Source of the DNA: Tetradesmus obliquus
Taxonomy: Eukaryota > Chlorophyta > Chlorophyceae > Sphaeropleales > Scenedesmaceae
Length of the DNA: 64,000 nt
Direction of reading: 5' to 3'
NCBI GenBank assembly: GCA_030272155.1
Contig: CP126199.1
Span: forward strand, 1 to 64,000
The notes below the pieces were generated by a model that was not told the DNA's origin, searched no databases, and was given only the letters and a program-made list of their open reading frames with translations. Below, piece by piece: positions 24,301-35,115 of the stretch (its first letter is position 1; every line of letters starts with the position of its first letter). Position numbers and translations under genes: made by a program.

Positions 24301-26116
24301 GCCGCAGGTGCCGCCACCCGCAGTTCCGCCGCCCGCCACTCCTGCATTCCCGCCAGCTGTGACGCCCACGCCAGCGCCCACCCCGGTAGGTACAGCTGTG
24401 CAATGGGGCCGGCACACCTGTTATGCAGTTCAGCTGCAACAAGTGTTTGCGCATGTTGTCCCGCAGCCGTGGGTGGTTACAGTTTGGTGTGCATGGTGGC
24501 AGTGGTTGGTACGTGCTGGCAGCAGTTGGCTGTCCAGCAAAATTTTAATGCGGGCTTGACTGCAACTGTTCTGCCTGCTTGCCAGCTGCAGGGCCGAGCA
24601 TGACTGCCGCAGCACAACCTGCTGCTGCTGCGTGCCGTGTGTAGTCATTACAGCAGACGCTTGCAATCCTACTTGTGCCAAGCATATATGGCGCATCCCA
24701 GCATGCATCTCTGCGCAGTCACGATGGCGCACCCTGACAGTTGCGGCTGTGCTGCTGCGTCGTGTCCAGGCGCCAGCACCCACACCGCCACCAACGCCAC
24801 CACCAACGCCACCACCCGTCAGCAACCCTCCTCCTGTGCCGCAGCCGACCCCAGCGCAGCCAGAAGTGCCACCACCCACACCTCCACCTACACCGCCACC
24901 CACACCTGCGCCAACGCCGCCACCTACACCACCCCCCACGCCCCCACCCACGCCCCCGCCCGTGGCACCGCCGCCGTCGCCTCCTGCGCCTGCCCCCACG
25001 CCACCACCAACGCCGACACCAGCGCCCACGCCTGCCACTGTGGTAGACGAGAAGTACTGCAATGAGAACAAGGTGCGGCGACTGGTGCTGCTGCGGCATT
25101 GTGTAAGATTGTGTCAGATTCGCAAGCAGCAAAACAGCAACTGCTGCTGCCGCAACACAAAACTGCATGCGTGCAGGCTGCATCACGCTGCTACAGTTTG
25201 CGGTTTGTAGTCTGTACTGACTTGGTCTGAACCCATGCCGCCCATGCTGTTGTCACCATCTATGCTGCTGCCACCATGCTGCTGCTGCTGCCACCCGTCA
25301 CTGCCCCCAGGACTACGACATCCGCGGCCGTGCTGATGACTGGGATGCGCTGGACATTTGCTGCAAGGACGCGCAAGAGGCAAGCATCGCCGACAGCGAC
25401 TGTGCCTCGCCGCTGCCGCCGCGCCCCGCAGAGGATGAGAAGGCCGCGGCCAACCCCAACAACGAGTCAACCACCAATGACGACTACGTGAGTGGCAGCA
25501 GCGGCTGGTACTTGCAGTCCTCTATGCATGTGTGGAGTGCGCACCTGCGTGCTGCACTGCATGAACAGTTGTGCCAGGCGACAGGCGGCGCTGCGTGCAG
25601 TGATGCATGTGCGTTCAGCAGCGTATGCAGCTAGCACAGGCAACTGTACCTGCAACACAAGGATGCACAGCGCACAGGCAGCATTGCGTTACTGCTTGCT
25701 AGCAACACACGCGGCACTGCAGCAGAATCCCATGCAGTGTGCCTAGGCCCGGCCTGGCTGCTGCCACCGCTGATCAACTGTTTGAACCGAGCATCAACAT
25801 GTTTGCAGAGCCAAACAGCAGAAGCAGCCATATAACTCCATGCCGTCACGCGCACACACATTGCACACCTGCACAGCCACCAGCCTCCCCTGGATGCCCA
25901 AGCTCTCAGCTTTGCATGTGTGCAGCCAACTCTCTCCTTTGCTGGCCACCTGACACTGAGCACTTCGCCCTTGCCTGCCCCGCATGCCTCCCGCAGTGCG
26001 ACCCTGGCGACTACGACTTCAGCAAGCCGCGTGACAAGGAGACGTGGTCGCAGTGCTGCAAGGACGCAGACATGGCGCACGTCAAGGACAAGGACTGCGA
26101 CAAGATCAAGTTCTGA
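21399..26116 (+). CDS. Secreted PKD-like / proline-rich / four-cysteine module protein C
   Basis: Eight exons (21399-21463, 21720-23205, 23846-23980, 24062-24139, 24308-24385, 24770-25072, 25311-25487, 25997-26116) give 813 aa. Exon 1 encodes a clear signal peptide (MKTLCLWLSFLLLVHIAGSHC) and ends in phase 2 as in A and B. A Gln/Ser-rich region leads to a PKD-like domain at about 189-290 (VASWFVGLEIP, MAIARYTWRI, LLPGLYSVSLSVASS). Poly-Ser blocks and a proline-rich rod follow. The rod is built from separate phase-0 exons, two of them exactly 78 nt. Two cysteine modules end the protein (about 709-755 and 774-813), the last ending DCDKIKF. The exon at 23846-23980 is the least certain: the frame stays open through the 81-nt intron after it. 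Intron 2 carries a 17-copy minisatellite. Function unknown; probably secreted matrix or wall. Confidence 0.8.
23251..23717. repeat. 27-bp minisatellite in intron 2 of gene C, 17 copies
   Basis: Unit CCTGGTGCATGCTGTGAAGC + TGATCAG, 27 bp, nearly perfect through 17 copies. Copies 7 and 12 carry GAG instead of AAG, a spacing of exactly five units. The period is a multiple of three, so several frames on both strands stay open through it. It is flanked by good splice sites (GTGAGT at 23206, CCTCCAG at 23845), so it is intronic. Confidence 0.92.
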
Positions 26117-28993
26117 GGCGCAGCCCGGCAGCAGCAGCTGCAACACTCCTGATTTTTTCCGACGGCGCGGACTCGAGCAGTAGCTGGGTATGTACACCCG
26201 GTAGCTGGGTGCAGCAGTGGCAGCGCTCAGGGCTGGCCGCTGCATATGCAATCTGGTAGTTTGCTCGGTTGGAGGGGCAGGTGGCGGGTGCACCGCTGAG
26301 TGGCGCCGGCCAGAGCCTGGCTGCCAGCCGCTTTTGTCACACCAAATGGGAAGTAGCACTTGGGCCAAGTATAGCTTGTGCATCATGTGACGCTGCACAT
26401 ACTGGGCATCATATGCGGGCGGCACAAGTTTGCATACAGTTGCAGGTGCCATGGCGCTGACTTGTGGCGCTGAGTGACACCACACCGCAGCCGTTGGTTT
26501 GACAGCAGGACTAATCAAGCAGGTTTCCTGCCTGCATCGCACGTTGAGCAGGATGTTGCACCATGGTGTGGCAGTGCAGGCATGCTGGCACACACAGCCG
26601 CGGCTGCTGCATGATACAATATGCATATAAGTTCGCAGCCTGGTGGAGCGTTGCTTGTTTGAACATAATCTTATTGCCAGCGGTAGTTTGTAGCGGCCCT
26701 TTTGTGCAGCCTCATGCTGCAGCAGCATGTGCAACAATGCAATGCAATATTGCATGGAGCACTGAGCTGCATTTGCAGCTGGCAGACAGCACAGCTGAAC
26801 CCTTGATGACGCACTGCTCTTTTTGATGTGTGCAGTTGCATGCACTTGTCATTCATACATAGGCAGTTAGTTTGCCTTGTGATCATCGCGCAGCTGCAAA
26901 GCAGCAATAAGAGCAGCGTTCTGCTGTCCAGTGACCTACAGTGCACTGTCGCGGCTCACATTCTATACCAGCTGTACACAGTAGTTGACAGCTTCAGCTA
27001 GTGCAGGTTCAGCCATGCTCAGCAGGCAGGGCAGTGCTGTGGCAACAGCTGCACAGTGTAGTGCATGCACTGCTCATTGCATGGTTGCAGGGTTGACCAG
27101 GTTCTACACTGGGGACAGTTTGTTTAACAAGATCTGATGTGTATGCAGGCGTGGCAGACTATTGACATGCATACGCAAGCTGTCTGCACAGACACTCGGC
27201 TCTCTTTGGGTTGTGGTTCATTGAGTTTTTGTTTGCCTGGGCTTGCTGGCTGCATTGTGAGGCTGCTTGCATGATCGCTGCCAGGGCGGCTGTCACAGCA
27301 TGCGCCTGCAGTGCCAGTCATGTGCACGTTCCAACAGGGTACAAGTGCCAGGAGACTTTGGCAAGGGTCTTCTGGCTCAGCATTGCTTGAAGGTGCGCAG
27401 CTGTGCATGACCAGCGACCTTCTGGATCCTGGCTTTGTATAAACCTGGCTTTGTATAAAATTCGTCATTTTACAAGGCATCTTGGCCTGTCTGCATGAAA
27501 GGTGACCTACGCTTTGCGCTGTGCGCCACAGCGTACTGAACTGTAAGCGCAGACATGCTCCATCCTGATGTCCGTCTGAAGCACACCTTGCCACGCCCTG
27601 AGGTACTGGTGATACACAGCATGATGTCAAGCAGGCCACACGAAGGAAGCTTACCTGACAGTTGACTTACCGTGTGTAACAGCCTGGCAGCAACCTACCC
27701 CAACGCACACAGCTGCTGCTGAAAAACTATGCAGGAGGAAGCCACGGGTGCACCTGTGCTGCCAGCCCTGCATCAAACCACAGCCAGGCAGCAGCAGCAC
27801 GACAGCAGCAGCACGACAGCAGCAGCACAGGCAGGGGTCAGCAATACGACTAAAGAGGCACAGCAGCCACGACCAAAGCGAACTGCAAAACATGAAAAGT
27901 GTGCAGGTGTGTTGCGCGCACTCCTGCAGCCACAGTGCCACTTGCGGGGCGCTGCAGCAGGAGGGGAGCCGAGGCGCAGGTGTTGTGGCATCACAGACGT
28001 CCAACTCGAGGCAGAACTAAAGACTGCCGCAAGCCCCTTGCGATGCACTGAGGTGATCGAGCAACATAAAAAACAAGGCGCACACGCGGTGAAACTCTGC
28101 TGCATACACAACTGGGCGCTGCGTGTGCGCTGCCTCACCTCAGCAGCGATGCCCCTAGCCTGGAGCCTCCTCAGCTGCACCAGTGGTCACTGTGGTGTTG
28201 ACAGCAGCAGCAGCAACGGGCAGCAGTCAAACGTCAGCAACGCATCAATGTGCATGATGCTGAACCCAGCTGCAGCAATGCGGGATCATGTTTGTGTGCA
28301 TCTGTCACATGGCTGTTGGGAGCGTGTAGATCCGCTGGGGCAAAGAGTGGGCCCCGCAGGTGCTGAGCAACCGTTGCTGTAGCATCAAAGCGAAACCAAC
28401 GTGCAAGTGGAGAAGCCGGCACGTCGGCATTAGACGATGCATGACTGAAGTCAAGCACACATGTACTGGCTGGCAGCAGCAGCAGCAGGAGTAGCAGCCA
28501 CAGAAAAAGTGCTGCAAGCAAGTACTTTGTCACCGCAACAGCCGCACGAAACAACTAGTGACGATAATCATAGTAAGTTGAAGCGTGTTGATCGGAGACT
28601 TTGCCCACCTGGGTGTAGCAGGAGGCACCAGCAGGCCGCCAAGGTGGGCTGGACGACACAACGGGCAGCAGCAGCACGCATCAGCGTGGTGACTTAAAAT
28701 GCACAGCGTGATTGGCTGCGTGATGCGCTTATAGGCGGTAGGGGCTGCCTGACGGCAAGACATGCCGCGGTTCAACACCCTGTCACTTGTCATGTTCCTG
28801 AGCGTTTGTCTTGAGATCGTCGGCCGCGTCCTCGCAGGCCATAAGACCCCCTCGTGTACGCCTGAGCTAGCACCATTGTGAGTTTGAGCGGTGACACCAG
28901 GTGGCAAAGGTGTAACCAGCTGTTGTGTGCTGTTGTGCCTGGAAACTGCTTGATCAGGTACCTTGACCACTGCCAGGTGCTGCATCAGCAAAC
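26117..28993. other. Long intergenic region, no gene recognised
   Basis: Holds the gene C 3' UTR. Open frames on both strands (for example about 27729-28382 + and 25631-26845 -) have Cys/Ala/His/Gln-rich compositions with no recognisable domain, and I leave them out. A 16-bp duplication (CCTGGCTTTGTATAAA) lies at 27428-27459. Confidence 0.5.
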
Positions 28994-29699
28994 ATGGAGC
29001 CACTAGAGCTGCTTATAATCGCTGTGGTGGCTGTTGCAGCACTGGCCATCATCCTCAGCAGGTGGGCGGGTGGGGCCAAGTACTTGCAGCCTCATCAAGT
29101 ACGGTACTTCATCGTGCTGCAGCAACGGCATTGCAGCAGCACCACAAGCAATTCTTGGGCATGCAGTTGCCACTGTGGATTTGGACACTTTCAAGCAGAA
29201 TAGCAGAACCGCAGCTGCGCCATGCGCATGATGAGCATCTGCTTGAAGAGCGGCAGGCACCAGGACAACTAGGTGGCAGCGGGCTGACACGAATGGAGCT
29301 ACCAATGCCAGCACAGCAGCGCACACAAGCATCACCCTGCTGTATTGCTGCCCTGCTCCTCTGCTGCCTACCTGCCGCAGGCGCAGCTCGTACAAGAGCC
29401 ACGTGCAGCAGCTGGCGCCCGCCAAGCCCAAGCGGCAGCTGGTGGTCGGCACTTGGAGCCGCGAGGAAGTCGCCAAGCACGCCACAGCAGATGACTTGTG
29501 GCTCATCATCAAGGACCAGGCCAGCGGCGTTGCCAAGGTGTATGATGTGACTGATTACGTGGAGGAGCACCCCGGGGGCATGGCCATCATGTACAACGCG
29601 GGAGGGGATGCGACGGAGGGCTTCCACGGGCCGCAGCACCCGCCCACGGTGCATGAGCTGCTCAAGGACTACTGCATAGGCACGCTGGCGCACGCCTGA
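28994..29699 (+). CDS. Membrane-anchored cytochrome b5-like protein
   Basis: Two exons (28994-29061, 29381-29699), 128 aa. Exon 1 encodes an N-terminal transmembrane helix (LLIIAVVAVAALAIIL). Exon 2 encodes a short basic linker and a cytochrome b5 heme-binding domain from about residue 46: WSREEVAKH, VYDVTDYVEEHPGG with the first axial His, and FHGPQHPPTVHELL, where a His in the second half supplies the other ligand, then DYCIGTL. The N-terminal anchor and the GPQH segment resemble the plant cytochrome b5-like protein group (CB5LP) rather than classic tail-anchored b5. It likely shuttles electrons to membrane desaturases or hydroxylases; the partner is unknown. TGTAA lies at 29976-29980. Confidence 0.92.
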
Positions 29700-31397
29700 G
29701 CAGCAGCAGCACCAGCAGCAGCAGCATAGCGCGGTGAGCAGCAGGCGATGCAGCGCTGCTGGCGGCGGTGAGCAGTGAGCATGGCATGCATGCAGTTCTG
29801 GCTGTATCGGCTGTGCCTTGCAGCAGATCACCAGCAAAGCGCAGCAGCAGTACCCAATTTTAGGCAGCATGTAGGACACTTGCAATGACACATGGAAGTG
29901 GCACACCGTCACAAGTGTTGCCTAGGCGAGCTGCTCAGTGTAGCAGCACAGCTGGCACTTGCAGCCAAAGTTGCATGTAAGAAAAATGTGAGAACAGCGG
30001 TACAGCCGGCAGCAGCAGACAGCGGTGTGCGGTGCTGAGGCATGTCGTGTGCATCATTGCATGTGCGTAGTGATGATGGTATTGCCTGGCGCCAGCAGCT
30101 CAGCAATGCAGCGCACTGCTGGCATAATTCTGCTCGCATGCGTTACGCTTGATCGCAGTTGCACAAGTCACGGCTGTGTCTGTTCTGGCACTCAGCAAGT
30201 GATAATTTTGTCTGCTGCAGGCAGCCTTTGTTTTAAGTTCCAGCAATTTCTGTCCCATGCGTGGCAGTGGCAGAGAGGCCCGGCCGTTGATGCTGGTTTG
30301 CAGAAACAACGCTGATATGCACCATTTTGCCTGCGCGTATCGCTGTGAGCCGTCCATTCAACATCAGGGCATCACAAACAACATGCAGATGGTCCTCTTC
30401 GAGCTGCCGTTGCTGTATACCTCCGTCAGCTGAAATCATTGCTGGCCAGGTGTGGTCTGTGGGCATCAACAGTGGGCATTGGCAGGGACCTGCCTCCTGG
30501 AAGAGCTGCAGTACTGCATGAGTGCTGGTGTGGCAATTGCAGACGTTCATAGCACCCTCTGTGTTTCTTTCACCAGGGGCAGTTTGTTACCAGCAGTTTC
30601 TGTTACCGTATCCAACTCTGCCAGGGTTTGGCAGAATTGATGGTGATGCTGATGTATCATGTATGTGTGCTGACTTCAATGGCGATGTGGCCCAGAGTTC
30701 TAGCGTCTGAAATGTTGATGTGCGGCCATTGTTCACATATTGCTCGCTGGCCTGGCGCTTCTGGCCACTGTGTGCCCTGGATGGCTGTGTAACCCGTGTT
30801 GCGTTGATCTGTGTCACTCAAGTGTTTCCATTTCATGGGTATCTCTGGAACTGCCTTGCCATCTATCATCAAGGGAGGTGCATCATGCACCGCAGTGCGG
30901 CATGCCAGTCAGGCTGTCTACCATCAGGCTCAGCCTGTCAGGCTGACGGCACCATGGTGGCCAAAGAAGGCTGCAACTTGCAACTTGTTGTTTAACAACA
31001 CACACTGGGTTCAAATGGCGGGACTAATATGCATGCATTCGTGGGCAAACCAAGAAGGAACAGCAAGACCTGCTGTTCAACAGGTGATAGTCATGTGGCT
31101 TGCAGTTCATTTGGGCGCCATTGTATAAGGACGAATATATACATCTGCCGAGGCCTCACAAACCGCATTGGATGCAAAACTGCACATTCAACCAAAGCCA
31201 TTGTTTATACATAACGACACGCGCGAGATGCTGGAGCAAAGTGGCGAACAGACAAGGTGACACAGCATGCAAAGTCAAAGCACTACGCTAGCAAGACGCT
31301 AAGATGCAGTATACTTACAAGAAATTGCTGACAGCTACTGTGCACAGTCAACATAGCTGCTGTCCGGTAATAGCTGCAAGCTCAGCAGACATGCTGG
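29700..31397. other. Intergenic region between convergent genes
   Basis: 3' UTR of the cytochrome b5 gene and downstream DNA of the minus-strand repeat protein. Composition is less CAG-rich than elsewhere. No coding or RNA feature is recognised. Confidence 0.5.
29976..29980 (+). promoter_or_regulatory. TGTAA poly(A) signal of the cytochrome b5 gene
   Basis: TGTAA 277 nt after the stop. Distance is longish but no closer copy was noticed. Confidence 0.4.
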
Positions 31398-34300
31398 TCA
31401 GCTGCTGACCGCTTGCAGCTGCGCTCTACATTCAGGGCAGCTCTGCTGCAACAGCTGCTGCACACCGCCTGATTTGAGCCAATATGCTGCTGGCAGCTGG
31501 CACAGCTGCTCTATACAACCAGGGCTGTCCTTTCTTGCTGCAGCAGCTGCAGCTGCTGCACAGCATTGCTGCTGAGCTGCTGAGCTGCTGGGCTGCTGGC
31601 AGCCGCCACAAGTGGTTGGTGCATACATCACTGCCCTGCTGCATGGCCGCCTGCAGCACATGAACCACCGCGGCACTATCCAGATTCTGTGCGCCCGGCA
31701 GCTGGCACAGTAGAGCCGTGCAATAGCCGCTGCTGCCCTGTGCAGCTGCCTGCAGCAGCTGCACCACAGCTGTGCTGCTCAGCAGCGCAGCCCCTGGCAA
31801 CTCGCAGATATGCTTGAGGCTGCCGGGCCTGTCCTGCTGCACAGCAGCCAGCAGCAGCTCCCCGACAGCTGCTGTGCTGCTCTCCTTTGCTGCTGGCAGT
31901 CTGCAGAGGTGCAGGGTGCTGGCAGCACCGTGCTGAATCGAGGCGTGCAGCAGCTGCACAACTGTGTCGCTGCTGAGGCGCTGCACCTGCTGCATGCCAC
32001 ACAGCAGGGCTATGCTGCCGCTGCTTCCAGGGGCTGAAGAGTCCAGACACACCTCAAGCAAACTGACCAGGTGCTGGCTGCTGAGCTGCTCTGCTGCTGG
32101 CAGGCTGCGCATTGCATCTACAACGTCCCACCAGCCACGCCTCACGGATACACACAGGAGTTCCCACACGAATTTATGACTCAATTGCTGTGCTGCAGCT
32201 GTGTCGCAGAGAGATCGCAGGTGATGTGCTCAACCATCGCCAGAAACTCCACACTCCAGCGTGTACTGCAGCTGCTGCAGCATGGCGTCGGTGCTGATCT
32301 GCTGAGCTGCAGGCAGCTGCAGTAGCAGGCTTGCGCAGTGGTGCGCGCCATGCTGCACAGCTGCTCGCAGCAGCTGCAACACGGTGTCGGCGCCGAGCTG
32401 CTGCGCTGCAGGCAGTGCCAGCAGCGGGGTGCCGTAGTGAGGCATGCCATGCAGGACACCTGTGTGCAGCAGCTGCAGCACAAAGTCGGCGCTGAGCTGC
32501 TGAGCTGCAGGCAGCTGCAGAAGCAGGCGTGCACAGCAGTACTGGCCATGCATCACAGCTGCGCGCAGTAGCTGCACCATGGTGACGGCGCTGAGCTGCT
32601 GCGCTGCAGGCAGTGCCAGCAGCGGGGTGCCGTAGTGAGGCATGCCATGCAGGACACCTGTGTGCAGCAGCTGCAGCACAAAGTCGGCGCTGAGCTGCTG
32701 AGCTGCAGGCAGCTGCAGAAGCAGGCGTGCACAGCAGTACTGGCCATGCATCACAGCTGCGCGCAGTAGCTGCACCATGGTGACGGCGCTGAGCTGCTGC
32801 GCTGCAGGCAGTGCCAGCAGCGGGGTGCCGTAGTGAGGCATGCCATGCAGGACACCTGTGTGCAGCAGCTGCAGCACGGCATCCGTGCTGAGCTGCTGAG
32901 CTGCAGGCAGCTGCAGAAGCAGGCTTGCGCAGTGGTAGGCGCCAAGCTGCACAGCTGCTTGCAGCAGCTGCACCACAATGTCAGCGCTGAGCTGCTGCGC
33001 TGCAGGCAGCTGCAGCAGCAGCCTTGTGCACAGGGGCATGTCATGCGGCACAGCTCGCAGCAGCTGCAGGACCACATCGCAGCTCCAGCCTTCTGCTGCC
33101 GGCCTTAGCAAATGCCAGTCCCTGGCGAGCTGCCTGTCCATGACTTTGGTATGCAAACTTTGCTCAGCAGCAGCCATCATCCTGAGCAGCGCTTCGAGTG
33201 TGGCTGCATCCAAGCACTGCTGCACTGCCTCCATCTCCAGCATGTGGCCAGCTGCACGCGCGTGCTGGCGCTTGGCTGCTGTCACCAGCAGCTTACGCAG
33301 CAGCTGCGGCTCCAGCTGCGCTGGCAAGCTGCGCACTGCTGCGTATGCTGCTATATGGTTGCTGCAGTTCATGGCTAGGTGCAGGAGGTCAGGCGTGCTG
33401 TTGTGCTGCAGCACTTCGACCAGATGATCGACAGCAGACTGCCACGGTAAGATACGAGAATTGCAGCGGGGACAGTAGAGTGCAGGCAGAGCGTGTGAGT
33501 CACTGCAGTCACACTCACCAATCGGAAGGTGATGATGGCAGCAGGATTCAGCAACACGTTCATGATGCTGCAGGCACTGTTGTACAAACAGACTGGCACC
33601 TGCCTGCTTTGAATCTATGAGCCTCTCGTTGGCTCCTGACTGGGGTTCCCAATCCTCGTTGAGTGGAGCATGTAATGTAATGTAATGAATCTGTTTGTGC
33701 ATAGTGCTTGGCTGCTTTGCAGAGCCACCAGCGCTACAAGAGTTGAGCAGACTGAAGCCAGCTGCGACAAAATGAACATGCCGGCTAATGAAGCAGCAGC
33801 AGAACATTGCATCAGGCGGATCCCCTGCCGCTGCAGTGTGCTGAGCCGCTCACCCATGCAATTGGCCAGGTGCCTGGCCAGCAGATCGTCACTGCAGCTT
33901 GCGGCACGTCAGTCTGCAAGCCCAGCTCGTGCTGTGCCTGCACCCACACCTCCCCTCCTGCCACCATGCTGTGGGCTGCAGCCACCAGCTGTGCGTAGGT
34001 CATCTTCATGCCAGCTGCGAGCACCTGCTTCGCCCAGTCCACTGGCACAGCTGGAACCTGCAATGCGCGCTCAGCCACGCCCACAGCTGCTGCTGCTGTG
34101 GGGCTATGGCTCAGCAGCCAGGTGACTGCCTGCAAGTGGTGCTTTGCCTGTTTATCAGCCCTGCTGGCGCCAGCAGGAGCTGCATGTGGTGTCTGCTCTG
34201 CTGTACCTGCTGCTGCTGCTGGTGTTGAAGGTGCAGCAGCAGAAGCAGCTGCTGCCGTGGCAGCTGCCTCCAGCGCATCACGCAGCATGCTACCATCTTT

Positions 34301-34426
34301 GGGAAGCAGTCCAAGGCTGATGGTCCGCAGCTGCCTGCTGCTTGCTGCGAGGCAGGCCAGGCCCTGCAGGCCCAGCTGCCGGCAGCAGTAGGGCAGAACG
34401 TCGAACACTGCTGCGTCGACAGACAT
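31398..34426 (-). CDS. 33-residue-repeat (LPAAQQLS) solenoid protein, reading frame interrupted
   Basis: Runs right to left from ATG at 34426. The N-terminus (MSVDAAVFDVLPYCCRQLGL, then LACLAASSRQLRTIS) looks like a degenerate F-box. After a poorly defined linker and a probable intron (33439-33518, GTGAGT...GGCAG, phase 0), at least 15 helical repeats of 33 residues follow, consensus LPAAQQLSxDxVxQLLxAxVxxG-x(8)-LLx. Ankyrin repeats have the same length but not this sequence. Two frame breaks are visible: near 32185-32230 (a stop follows SGDG; repeats resume in another frame at 32184) and near 31570 (the repeat pattern shifts frame, ending at 31398 or 31432). They could be tiny introns, assembly indels or decay. 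It may be a substrate-recruiting repeat protein if the F-box is real. Exon structure is not fully solved. Confidence 0.6.
32411..32806. repeat. 198-bp tandem duplication inside the repeat gene
   Basis: 32411-32608 and 32609-32806 are identical 198-bp units (two 33-codon repeats each), with a third partial copy starting at 32807. Recent expansion of the coding repeat. Confidence 0.9.
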
Positions 34427-34935
34427 GGTCAGAGAGCTTGATGCAGTCTGTAGTGTGCAGTAGTAACCGTTCAGATATTGGTGAGATGTGAATCGGCAAA
34501 CTCAACACGAATCGGAACCTTGGCACGAGTAGCAGCTGCAGATGTAGCTTCAAGTGGCAGGTACGCCCCCGTTGCAAAAGCACAAGACATCGATCATCAA
34601 CGATCCACAACTCACACTGATTAACAATTGCGGCCGCTGCAGGTACGAGTCCCGCAAGATAACACAGTTACTGTTCTTAATGCCACGTCAATTGAATATT
34701 GACGTCACTGACGCGACGCAGAGGGGTTGCCTGCCACAATGGCGGCTTGATGCCGTATGAGAAACCTTGCCAAGTCTGTTGCAGTGCAAATACTTGCTCC
34801 ATTAACACCTGCTGCACAAACGCCAACCGCGTCTACCAGCAATGCGTCACAGCTGCAGTCATTGCCACTGCTCCACATCATGTATCACCGCCAGCCAGGC
34901 AAACCCCATGCCGCCGCAACTATTGCTATTCTGCC
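34427..34935. other. Spacer upstream of the repeat gene and downstream of CcdA
   Basis: No gene recognised. Locally AT-richer near 34590-34700. Holds the repeat-gene promoter and the CcdA 3' end. Confidence 0.5.
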
Positions 34936-35063
34936 TTACACAGCTGGCAGCAGCCGCGTGAGCAGCGCGTACGTGCCACCTGCCACCAGCAGCACCCCGC
35001 TGGCGGGCGTGACCCAGGCTGAGGAGCTGCGCATGTCCAGCAGCGCCTGCTTGGCAGCACCCT

Positions 35064-35115
<52 letters not shown>

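Noticed and set aside
24430..25071. Gly/Val-rich minus-strand frame
   Set aside because: Mirror image of the Pro-rich exon of gene C (CCN codons read antisense as NGG). No independent support.
25631..26845. 404-codon minus-strand open frame
   Set aside because: Long but of repeat-like His/Cys/Ala/Arg composition with no domain, and it overlaps the conserved last exon of gene C on the other strand.
27729..28382. 217-codon plus-strand frame
   Set aside because: Low-complexity start and no family match; equal-length frames on the other strand. Insufficient support.
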